A stretch of DNA of 64,000 bases from Romboutsia sedimentorum. Lineage in GTDB: Bacteria > Bacillota > Clostridia > Peptostreptococcales > Peptostreptococcaceae. Below are positions 56,671 through 64,000 of the stretch, in pieces; the stretch's first letter is position 1, and every line of letters starts with the position of its first letter. The position numbers and the translations under genes were made by a program. The DNA lies in the NCBI RefSeq assembly GCF_030131845.1, contig NZ_JASKYM010000009.1, forward strand, positions 1 through 64,000, read 5' to 3'. The notes under the pieces are model-generated. The model was not told the origin of the DNA. It worked only from the letters and a program-made list of their open reading frames with translations, and did no database searches.

Positions 56671-57761
56671 TATACGTTACCCCCTTTGTTCTTTTTATCT
56701 CTAAATTTAACATACATCATTCTTAAAACACTACTTAAAGCTATAAAGTAAACTATTGACCCTATAACTATATTTATTACTTCTGAAGGTGCTCCTACTG
56801 CTTGCATCTTCGTTCCACCATATTTAAATGCTCCAAATAACAATCCTGAGAAAATAACTCCTATTGGGTTACTATTTGCAATTAAAGCAACAGCGATACC
56901 ATCAAAACCATATCCCTCTTGTGCTGCAAGTATTGTTACATTACCAGATACACCCATAACTTGTATAGCTCCTGCTATACCTGCAAGTAAACCTGCAATT
57001 GCCATAGATTTTAATATTGATGAACTAACGTTTATTCCACCGTACTCTGCACCAAATTTATTGTATCCAACTCCTCTTAGTTCAAATCCTAAAGTTGTTT
57101 TAAACAGTATAAATGCAATTATTAAAACAAGTATTATAGATATAATTATGCCCCAGTTAACCTTTGTTGCTGGTCCTACTAATCCTGTTAACCAATCTAT
57201 TCCTATACTTGCTGAATCATGTATACTTACTGAAGCTTCACTATTTGGTCTTGCTAACCAAGTGCTTTTTATCATAAAGTTACTTAAATAGAAAGCTATC
57301 CAGTTAAGCATTATAGTTGCTATAACTTCATTTATTCCAAACTTAGACTTTAACCATCCTGCAAATCCACCCCATAATCCTCCTGCGAATCCTGCGACTA
57401 AAAGAGTAAATGGTATGTGTATTATAGCTGGTAACTGTACTCCAGCACCAACTATAGTAGCAACTAATGCTCCTATTATAAATTGACCTTCTGCACCTAT
57501 ATTAAATAATCCTGTTTTAAATGCAAAGGCAATAGAAAGACCTGTTAATATAAGTGGAGTAGATCTTATTATAGTCCATGCTATAAATTTAGGCTTTCCA
57601 AATACGCCTTCTAGCATAGCCGAATACGCTACTATTGGATCTTCACCCGCTAAAAGAAGTGCTATAGCCCCAACAATAAGTCCAAGTATTATAGATATTA
57701 AAGAAAACAATACTGCGTTGTCGGCTAGTGACATTTTTTTCTTTTTTGTATTACTACTCAT
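56670..57761 (-). CDS. Nucleoside ABC transporter permease (YufP-like)
   Basis: The 363-residue membrane protein has TGLFNIGAEGQFIIGAL, the same permease signature as its neighbour. I chose ATG 57761, eight bases after GGAGG and overlapping the ATPase gene by eight bases; a GTG three codons upstream is weaker. It forms the pore with the YufQ-like protein. Confidence 0.9.
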   Translation of the reverse strand: MSSNTKKKKMSLADNAVLFSLISIILGLIVGAIALLLAGEDPIVAYSAMLEGVFGKPKFIAWTIIRSTPLILTGLSIAFAFKTGLFNIGAEGQFIIGALVATIVGAGVQLPAIIHIPFTLLVAGFAGGLWGGFAGWLKSKFGINEVIATIMLNWIAFYLSNFMIKSTWLARPNSEASVSIHDSASIGIDWLTGLVGPATKVNWGIIISIILVLIIAFILFKTTLGFELRGVGYNKFGAEYGGINVSSSILKSMAIAGLLAGIAGAIQVMGVSGNVTILAAQEGYGFDGIAVALIANSNPIGVIFSGLLFGAFKYGGTKMQAVGAPSEVINIVIGSIVYFIALSSVLRMMYVKFRDKKNKGGNV

Positions 57762-59322
57762 GCTCTTCACCTCCAGCCATCATAAGTCCTAATGTATTTT
57801 CATCTGCATCTTTTGCGTCCATAATTCCTACTATCTTGCCTTCATATATTACTGCTATTCTATCTGATACATTCATAACTTCATCTAATTCTAAAGATAC
57901 TAAAAGTACTGCATTTCCTTCATCTCTTTGTTTAACTAATGATTTATGAACAAATTCTATAGCTCCAACATCTAACCCTCTTGTAGGTTGAGTAGCTATT
58001 AATAGTTGTGCTTTTTGTGTGGCTGCTCTTGAAATCTCTATATTATCAACCTCTCTACCAATTATAACCTTTTGTTGGTTACCTCCTGATAAAGATCTAG
58101 CTTTAGTTGTATGATCTGTAGGTCTTACATCAAATCTTTCCACTATCGCTTCTGCATATTTATCTATAGCATCTTTATTTAAAATTCCATTTTTAGAGAA
58201 TCTATGATCTTTATAATTTTGTAAAACCATGTTTTCAGCTACAGAGAAATCTAATATTAAACCTCTTTTATGTCTATCTTCAGGTATATTTTTTATTCCC
58301 GATGTAAACATTTCTTTAGGTTTTTTATTAAACACTTCTTGTCCATTTATTTTTATACTTCCAGATTCAGACTTTCTTAGCCCAGTTAAAGCTTCAACTA
58401 ATTCAGATTGTCCATTTCCATCAATACCTGCAACACCTAATATTTCACCAGCTTTTACTTCTAGTGATAATTCATCTACTACAGATATTTTTCTATTGTC
58501 TTTTACTGTTAAATCTTTTATTTGTAAAACAACTTCTTGTGGTTTAGCTTCTATTTTATCTACTTTAAAGTTTACTTCTCTACCAACCATCTTAGCAGCT
58601 AAGTCATCTTCGCTTGATTCTGAAACTTTTACAGTATCAATATATTTACCTCTTCTGATTATAGTACAATAATCAGCTGATGCTTTTATTTCTTTTAATT
58701 TATGAGTTATTATTATTACAGACTTACCTTCTCTAGTTAAGTTTCTTATAATTTGCATAAGCTCTTGAATTTCTTGCGGTGTAAGAACTGCTGTTGGCTC
58801 ATCAAGTATTAATATTTCTGCACCTCTATATAGTGCTTTTAATATTTCAACTCTTTGTTGCATACCAACTGTTATATCTTCTATTTTTTTGTTTGGATCA
58901 ACATATAATCCATACTTTTGTGATAATGCTTCAACATCTTTTACTGCTTTTTTGATGTCTATAGCTCCCATGCCTTTTATTGGCTCTGTACCAAGTATTA
59001 TATTTTGGGCTACTGTAAATGGTTGAACTAACATAAAATGTTGATGAACCATTCCTATACCATTAGATATTGCAACATTAGGATTGTCCATATTTACTAA
59101 ATTTCCGTTTATATGAATCTCACCCGATGTTTGGTGATATAAACCATATAAGATGTTCATCAGAGTTGATTTTCCAGCTCCATTCTCACCTAAAAGAGCA
59201 TGTACTTCACCTTTGTGCACAGTCAAGTCTATGTTATCATTCGCAACAAAATTTCCGAACATCTTAGTTATCTTTTTCATTTCTACAACTTTTTGACTGT
59301 AATCGATATTACTATTATTCAT
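57754..59322 (-). CDS. Nucleoside ABC transporter ATP-binding protein (YufO-like)
   Basis: The 522-residue protein has two ABC domains in tandem. The first has Walker A GENGAGKST, and its second half has RSLSGGNQQKVIIGRE. It powers the uptake of nucleosides by the two permeases. It has its own candidate promoter and a weak start context with GGAGGG 12 bases upstream. Confidence 0.92.
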   Translation of the reverse strand: MNNSNIDYSQKVVEMKKITKMFGNFVANDNIDLTVHKGEVHALLGENGAGKSTLMNILYGLYHQTSGEIHINGNLVNMDNPNVAISNGIGMVHQHFMLVQPFTVAQNIILGTEPIKGMGAIDIKKAVKDVEALSQKYGLYVDPNKKIEDITVGMQQRVEILKALYRGAEILILDEPTAVLTPQEIQELMQIIRNLTREGKSVIIITHKLKEIKASADYCTIIRRGKYIDTVKVSESSEDDLAAKMVGREVNFKVDKIEAKPQEVVLQIKDLTVKDNRKISVVDELSLEVKAGEILGVAGIDGNGQSELVEALTGLRKSESGSIKINGQEVFNKKPKEMFTSGIKNIPEDRHKRGLILDFSVAENMVLQNYKDHRFSKNGILNKDAIDKYAEAIVERFDVRPTDHTTKARSLSGGNQQKVIIGREVDNIEISRAATQKAQLLIATQPTRGLDVGAIEFVHKSLVKQRDEGNAVLLVSLELDEVMNVSDRIAVIYEGKIVGIMDAKDADENTLGLMMAGGEEHE

Positions 59323-59365
59323 AGCTCTTCATCACCCTCCTTAATTTTAAATATTCAGTATTTTC

Positions 59366-59394
59366 ATTATACTAAAATACAGTGTCTATAACAA
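59366..59394 (-). promoter_or_regulatory. Promoter of the nucleoside ABC ATPase and permease genes
   Basis: TTGTTA (59389-59394) and TATAAT (59366-59371) are 17 bases apart on the minus strand. The rest of the 59323-59635 gap is AT-rich with a terminator at 59566-59597 and no other clear element. Confidence 0.6.
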
Positions 59395-59565
59395 ACCATT
59401 TAATATATTTTTAAGCAAAAATTTAATTTTTATTGTCTGTTATTTTTATATTGCAACCTATATTTACCATATATATACATTTATACAATAAGTTTACTTT
59501 ATATATAGAGTATAATACTTTTTATGTCATTATTTCTATCTAAATTATGTTAAATATCAAACCAT

Positions 59566-59597
59566 ATAAAAAGCTATCCTGTATCTTGGATAGCTTC
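59566..59597 (-). terminator. Terminator between the BMP protein gene and the ATPase gene
   Basis: AAGCTATCC (59571-59579) pairs with GGATAGCTT (59588-59596), with a U run on the minus strand. It would leave the solute-binding gene at higher mRNA levels than the rest. Confidence 0.85.
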
Positions 59598-59635
59598 TTA
59601 TTTTTCATATTATTTTTTTGTATTATTTTTTATAT

Positions 59636-60685
59636 TTATTTTTTTAATTCTTTATATTCTTTTTCATTTTGAGGTACTTTTATATCTCCAGATTTAATCT
59701 TTTCAGCTTCACCTTTAACATATTCTAATACGTCTGGGGCTACATTTTTCTTACTAGTTGGTGCTATTCCAACTCCATCCATATCTAATGTATTAACTAT
59801 AAGTTGTCCACCTTTGTAAGTTCCATCAATTATAGATTTTCCTAAGTTTAATACTGCAACGTCTATATTTTTCATTGCTGAAGTTATTACATTGTCTGGT
59901 GCTAATTTATTTTGATCTTGGTCAACACCTATAGCTTTTTTATTGTTTTCTTTAGCAGCTTCTATAGCTCCTATTCCAACTGCACCAGCAGCAGAGAATA
60001 TTATATCATTTCCATTTTTATGCATTTGGTTAGCTATAGATTTTCCTAAAGCAGCATCTGTGAAGCTGTTAGCATATTGTACTGTCACTTCAGCATTTGG
60101 ATTAGCAGCTTCAACTCCAGCTCTAAATCCATAGTCAAATCTATCTATAACCTCTCCAGAGATTCCACCTATAAATCCAACTTTTTTAGTTTCTGTCATT
60201 CTACCAGCTATTAATCCTGTTAAGTATGCTGATACGTTATCTTCAAATAATAAAGAAGTTACATTTTCAGGTTGCTTTTCATAAGCAGCATCTATAAGAG
60301 CGAATTGTTTGTCACTGTAACTTTTAGCAGCTTCTTCTATTGCATCTGCTAATTTAAATCCTACACCTATTATTAGGTCTGTGTCTTCATCAACTAATGT
60401 TTCAACATTTGGTACATAATCTGCATCTTGCTTAGATTCTAAATATTTAACTTGAACTTTTTCTTTTCCATATTCTTTTTGTAATTTTTCTAGGCCTGCC
60501 CAAGCAGATTGATTAAATGACTCATCATTTACTCCACCTGTATCAGTTACCATACCTATTTTGAATACCTTTTCACCTTCAGCCTTTTTATCTTTCTCTG
60601 AACCAGACTTTGGGCTACACCCAACTAGCATGCTTGTACTCATAACCAAAGCTAAACCTAACGATAATAACTTTTTAAGTTTCAT
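59636..60685 (-). CDS. BMP-family lipoprotein, nucleoside-binding (YufN-like)
   Basis: The 349-residue protein has a lipoprotein signal (lipobox LVGC, Cys23), then a BMP fold with IGMVTDTGGVNDESFNQSAW and IGVDQDQNKLAPDN. It catches nucleosides outside the cell for the ABC importer. The ATG follows GGAGG. The distal permease and ATPase genes are downstream, past a terminator. Confidence 0.92.
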   Translation of the reverse strand: MKLKKLLSLGLALVMSTSMLVGCSPKSGSEKDKKAEGEKVFKIGMVTDTGGVNDESFNQSAWAGLEKLQKEYGKEKVQVKYLESKQDADYVPNVETLVDEDTDLIIGVGFKLADAIEEAAKSYSDKQFALIDAAYEKQPENVTSLLFEDNVSAYLTGLIAGRMTETKKVGFIGGISGEVIDRFDYGFRAGVEAANPNAEVTVQYANSFTDAALGKSIANQMHKNGNDIIFSAAGAVGIGAIEAAKENNKKAIGVDQDQNKLAPDNVITSAMKNIDVAVLNLGKSIIDGTYKGGQLIVNTLDMDGVGIAPTSKKNVAPDVLEYVKGEAEKIKSGDIKVPQNEKEYKELKK

Positions 60686-60893
60686 AAGTTTCCTCCAAGT
60701 AATCTTTAATTTTTAGTTTTTATTGTTTACTGATTTAATTTTACACTATGTTGATTTTTTTTTCCATATATAATTTTATTTTTATGGTAATATATATTAT
60801 ATTTTTGGCACTATATAACTACATTTCGTTAAATAGTGTATATTTATTATTATAATTTTTCACAAGAAAACATTTGCATTTTTTTCAAAAATA

Positions 60894-60922
60894 AAAAAAG
60901 ACCTTCAAAATGAAGATCTTTC
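60894..60922 (-). terminator. Terminator after degV
   Basis: AAAGACCTTC pairs with GAAGATCTTT around an AAAAT-like loop, with a U run on the minus strand. Confidence 0.85.
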
Positions 60923-60935
60923 TTAATGTGACATA

Positions 60936-61784
60936 CTATTTATTTTTGAGACATATAATCACAGTTGAGCCAGGTCCCGCATGAGAACCTACACATGTTC
61001 CTACTTGGAAATATAATATTTCTTTTGGATTAAATTCTTCTTTAACTGCTTCTGTTAATTTATCTTTTTCTTTAAAATCATCACTATATCCTATACATAT
61101 AACTTGATTTGTTAAGTCAGTTCCACAGTTTTCTTTTATTAATTCTATCATCTTCGATATAACATGTTTCTTTCCTCTAACTTGACATACTGGTGAAACT
61201 AATCCATTTTTTATGTCTAGTATTGGTTTTATATTCAATATGCTTCCTATTGCTGCTTTAGTAGAAGATATTCTTCCACCTTTTTGCAGATATTCCAATG
61301 TATCTACTGAAAATAAAACATAAGTTTTTTCTCTTAATTTTTTTATTTCATCTAATATTTCATCTATATCTTTTCCTTGTTGTGCAAGTTCAGCCGCTTT
61401 AACAACTAAAATTCCTATTACATAAGAAAATGTTTGAGAATCATAAGTATATATTTCACCATCTATATCATTTTTAGCTAACACTGCACTTTGATATGTT
61501 CCTGTTGCTACTGATGATCCTGCTATGTAAAGTATTTTTCTTCCTTCATTTACATATTTTTCAAAAACCTCTTTAAATTGAGGGTAAGTTACTTGAGAAG
61601 TTTTTGGATATGCATTTTGTTCTCTAAGTATTTTATAGAATTCATCATTAGATATATCAACACCATCTTTATATTCTTTATCATCTAATATAACAGTTAA
61701 TGGTACTACTTCTATGTCATATTTATCTATTAATTCTTTAGGTATGTCCGATAAACTATCACATATTATTTTTATTTTATTCAT
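60936..61784 (-). CDS. DegV family fatty-acid-binding protein
   Basis: The 282-residue protein has the DegV fold, with KIICDSLSDIPKELI, YKDGVDISNDEFY, KTSQVTYPQFKEVFEK and the late VGTCVGSHAGPGSTV. DegV proteins bind fatty acids and may feed them to fatty acid kinase. Its ATG follows GGGGGC. Confidence 0.93.
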   Translation of the reverse strand: MNKIKIICDSLSDIPKELIDKYDIEVVPLTVILDDKEYKDGVDISNDEFYKILREQNAYPKTSQVTYPQFKEVFEKYVNEGRKILYIAGSSVATGTYQSAVLAKNDIDGEIYTYDSQTFSYVIGILVVKAAELAQQGKDIDEILDEIKKLREKTYVLFSVDTLEYLQKGGRISSTKAAIGSILNIKPILDIKNGLVSPVCQVRGKKHVISKMIELIKENCGTDLTNQVICIGYSDDFKEKDKLTEAVKEEFNPKEILYFQVGTCVGSHAGPGSTVIICLKNK

Positions 61785-61826
61785 TACACATGCCCCCTTA
61801 TTAAACTATATTCAGGATAATTGGGA

Positions 61827-62297
61827 TTATCTCATATTTGGATAACCTAATTGTCTCAATGCTTCAAATACAACTATAGCAACTGAGTTTGATAAATTTA
61901 ACGATCTAGCTTTTTCAAGATTTATCATAGGTATTCTTATACAAGTTTCTAAGTTTTCGTTTATTAATGTCTCCGGTAATCCTTTTGTTTCTTTTCCAAA
62001 TACTATAAATGAATTTTCAACAAATTCTACATCTGAATGTGATTGATTAACTTTTGTAGTTGAAAAGAAGAATTTTCCGTTCGGGTTTTTTTGTACCACT
62101 TCTTCAAAACTGTCATAGTACTGTATATTCGCTATATCCCAATAGTCAAGACCGCTTCTTTTTAAATATTTATCTTCAAGTGAAAATCCTAACGGTCTTA
62201 CTAAGTGCAATGTTGTTCCTGTTGCAGCACATGTTCTTATTATATTTCCAGTATTTTGAGGTATTTCTGGTTCTACTAAAACTACGTTTAATGCCAT
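61827..62297 (-). CDS. trmL: tRNA (cytidine(34)-2'-O)-methyltransferase
   Basis: The 156-residue SPOUT enzyme has VVLVEPEIPQNTGNIIRTCAATG, FIVFGKETKGLP and IPMINLEKARSLNLSNSVAIVVFEALRQ. It methylates the wobble base of tRNA-Leu. I chose ATG 62297 with AAGGAG upstream; the frame continues to 62315 without a site. Confidence 0.92.
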   Translation of the reverse strand: MALNVVLVEPEIPQNTGNIIRTCAATGTTLHLVRPLGFSLEDKYLKRSGLDYWDIANIQYYDSFEEVVQKNPNGKFFFSTTKVNQSHSDVEFVENSFIVFGKETKGLPETLINENLETCIRIPMINLEKARSLNLSNSVAIVVFEALRQLGYPNMR

Positions 62298-62475
62298 ATC
62301 TGTTCTCCTTATCATTTTGTAAATAAATCATTACATTTATTTTGTTTAAATCAAACTTAATTGTATCAAGCTTAATTATTTTACATTCTAATATTTCTCA
62401 TTTATAATTATAACAGAAAATCACTTTTCTAAAAACTCACTTTAAAAAACTTATATTTATACATTTATATAAAAA

Positions 62476-62513
62476 TTAAAATCTCCTACCAAAGTTATGC
62501 AGTAGGAGACTTT
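62476..62513 (-). terminator. Terminator after the VanW-family gene
   Basis: AAATCTCCTAC pairs with GTAGGAGACTT in the transcript, followed by U-rich sequence on the minus strand. Confidence 0.8.
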
Positions 62514-62518
62514 ATGTC

Positions 62519-63865
62519 TTATACAACTTGTTCTTTAAATTCATCATTGTTCTTTTCTTTAATTCCATTTATTATTATTTTGTCCATAGGAGGATAATAA
62601 CTTTCGTGTATAAGTTCTTTTGTTTTATCTTTATACATTCTAAAAGTATTTATTGTATAACCTTCTCTTCCTCTTTGATATAGCGCTTTTTCTCCTTTGT
62701 ACAATTCATTGCTATTTTTCACTTTTACTTTATATGGTACACGTTTAACTATTTCTGTTACTATTTCAATTTCTTTTTTATATTCTTCGCTTCCATAAAT
62801 TGTAGAAACAACTTTATTTCCATCTATTTTTTGAACAATAAATATTGGGCTTTCAAAGTTATTTTTAAATCTTAAATCCACATCTCCATTAGTAATAGTA
62901 GCATCTCTTCCTTTTGGTATATATGTGCTTGGAATACTATGGTTTCTAACATTTGTTATCTCGAGACCTGCATAAAGTGCTGCATTATATAAAGTACTTG
63001 AAACTTGACATATACCTCCCCCTAATCCTGGTTCTAATTTTCCATTTATTATAACTGGAGCCTTCTTAAATTGGTTTGTAACTTCTTTTGTTTTCACATA
63101 TGAATTGAATGAAAATTCTTCATTTGGATTTAACAATATATTATTTATTGTATTTGCACTAACTTGTATATTATTAACTCTATTTGAGGATTTAGGATTG
63201 AAATTTGTCTCATAAGTTCCTAAAATTGAATTCACCTTGCACAAATCATCATATCTATATTTCGGATTAACTACTATTGTCGGAATCTCTGCTTTATCAT
63301 AAGTTATTTCATTTATTTTGTTTATTATGATATTTTTTAATTTACTATCATCTAAGTCTAACCCATATTCCTCTTTTCCATAAGTTAATATATCTTTATC
63401 TAATTTAATAGTTGCATCTATAGGATCTTTTTTTATATCATTTTTTATATATTTAATATATTCATTGATTTTATGTTCATCAATCTTCTTTTCTATATTA
63501 ACATTTAATTTTTCCCCTAAATCCAAGTCTATTTTTGTTTTGATGTTTGAAATTATATTTTTATTTCTATCTAGGTTATATGCTTTGTCTACACTTTCAT
63601 TTATTTTATAAACTACACCTATGTCATTCATATCTAGATTATAAATTTTATCATTGCTAGAAAAACTAATTTTACTATTACTATTTATGAAGGTTTCAAT
63701 TTTTTCTTGCGCTTTTTCTTTAGTTAATCCTGAAACATCAATATTTTCTATTGAAATATTTTTGTGTATTGTGCCTTCTTTATTTGTAGCTTGTACTAAA
63801 CTTGTGTTTCCTAAAAAAAAGATTCCTACTGACAATACTACTGCTATTATTTTAAGTCGTCTCAC
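62519..63865 (-). CDS. VanW-family exported protein with G5 domain
   Basis: The 448-residue protein has an N-terminal signal or anchor, a YoaR-like peptidoglycan-binding repeat region (about 40-230), and a VanW domain with [26 protein letters not shown]-type sequence (split: [18 protein letters not shown]). A G5 domain follows. Such proteins act at the cell wall. The start is uncertain: GTG 63865 has GAAGGG ten bases upstream, while ATG 63874 is nearly on it. It overlaps the end of nth. Confidence 0.82.
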   Translation of the reverse strand: MRRLKIIAVVLSVGIFFLGNTSLVQATNKEGTIHKNISIENIDVSGLTKEKAQEKIETFINSNSKISFSSNDKIYNLDMNDIGVVYKINESVDKAYNLDRNKNIISNIKTKIDLDLGEKLNVNIEKKIDEHKINEYIKYIKNDIKKDPIDATIKLDKDILTYGKEEYGLDLDDSKLKNIIINKINEITYDKAEIPTIVVNPKYRYDDLCKVNSILGTYETNFNPKSSNRVNNIQVSANTINNILLNPNEEFSFNSYVKTKEVTNQFKKAPVIINGKLEPGLGGGICQVSSTLYNAALYAGLEITNVRNHSIPSTYIPKGRDATITNGDVDLRFKNNFESPIFIVQKIDGNKVVSTIYGSEEYKKEIEIVTEIVKRVPYKVKVKNSNELYKGEKALYQRGREGYTINTFRMYKDKTKELIHESYYPPMDKIIINGIKEKNNDEFKEQVV

Positions 63866-64000
63866 CGTTGTCATTCCCTTCTTTATAGTAATTACAATCA
63901 TTTTTTATAGGGCAAATCTCACATTCAGGCTTTCTTGCTTTACAAATTCTCCTTCCATGGAAAATCAAAAGATGATGAGCATGAGACCATCTAATTTTTG
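63852..64000 (-). CDS. nth: Endonuclease III, C-terminal part (continues past window)
   Basis: The last 49 codons of a frame running off the right edge read as [19 protein letters not shown] and then a C-x2-C-x5-C pattern. The full pattern C-x6-C-x2-C-x5-C is the [4Fe-4S] motif of endonuclease III. It removes oxidised pyrimidines from DNA. The stop is TAA at 63852-63854. Its end overlaps the VanW gene start, so the two are probably translated from one mRNA. Confidence 0.88.
   Translation of the reverse strand, partial: KIRWSHAHHLLIFHGRRICKARKPECEICPIKNDCNYYKEGNDNGETT

Noticed and set aside
55856-56704. Long plus-strand open frame opposite the nucleoside permease
   Set aside because: It mirrors a clear permease gene on the other strand, has no ribosome binding site and no family match. 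Similar mirror frames at 23092-23592, 24873-25457 and 33912-34436 were rejected for the same reason.

Overview
The window is AT-rich, low-GC Firmicutes DNA. Gene content and order look like the Peptostreptococcaceae: a Clostridioides difficile-like arrangement of thrS, infC-rpmI-rplT, a KtrAB-type potassium system, pheST, a U32 peptidase, mutS2, argS and then a Wood-Ljungdahl cluster. T-box leaders, a YtxC-like sporulation protein and Gram-positive style ribosome binding sites fit an anaerobic spore former. I cannot name the species. Most genes are on the minus strand, so the regions below read right to left as transcribed.

Region 1 (about 656-24038) is a nearly complete reductive acetyl-CoA (Wood-Ljungdahl) locus. 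Transcription runs from a phosphotransacylase (ptb-like) through cooS (CO dehydrogenase), cooC, fhs, fchA, folD, metV, metF, lpdA, a second cooC, acsD, acsC, acsE, acsB and gcvH. A strong terminator follows gcvH. Next come a RACo-like corrinoid activator, two radical SAM proteins and a LipM/LplA-family lipoate transferase. The last three look like a LipS1/LipS2-type lipoate assembly set, next to the lipoyl carrier gcvH and the lipoamide dehydrogenase lpdA. After another terminator comes a small set likely to handle nickel: cooT, DUF3842 and a His-rich protein. Formate dehydrogenase, hydrogenase, Rnf and the glycine decarboxylase subunits P and T are absent from the window. The folD product lacks the usual cyclohydrolase lysine and glutamine, which fits the separate cyclohydrolase FchA beside it.

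Region 2 (24137-41654) is mixed housekeeping: a TPR protein, a DUF4080 radical SAM protein, two unrecognised genes, argS, DUF523, mutS2, a plus-strand dipeptidase pepD, small membrane proteins, a degenerate ImmA/IrrE-type regulator, an HD hydrolase, a U32 peptidase and zapA.

Region 3 (41679-53984) is translation and potassium transport. It holds pheST behind a Phe T-box, a SpoU methyltransferase, ktrA-ktrB, rplT-rpmI-infC (ATT start, attenuated leader), a membrane-free FtsH-like protease on the plus strand, and thrS behind a Thr T-box.

Region 4 (53996-64000) has DUF445, YtxC, a BmpA-type nucleoside ABC transporter operon, DegV, trmL, a VanW/G5 protein and the 3' end of nth. At the left edge (1-322) sits the 5' part of an unusual low-complexity Asp-Ala repeat gene. 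A dyad overlaps its promoter and ends at its ribosome binding site.
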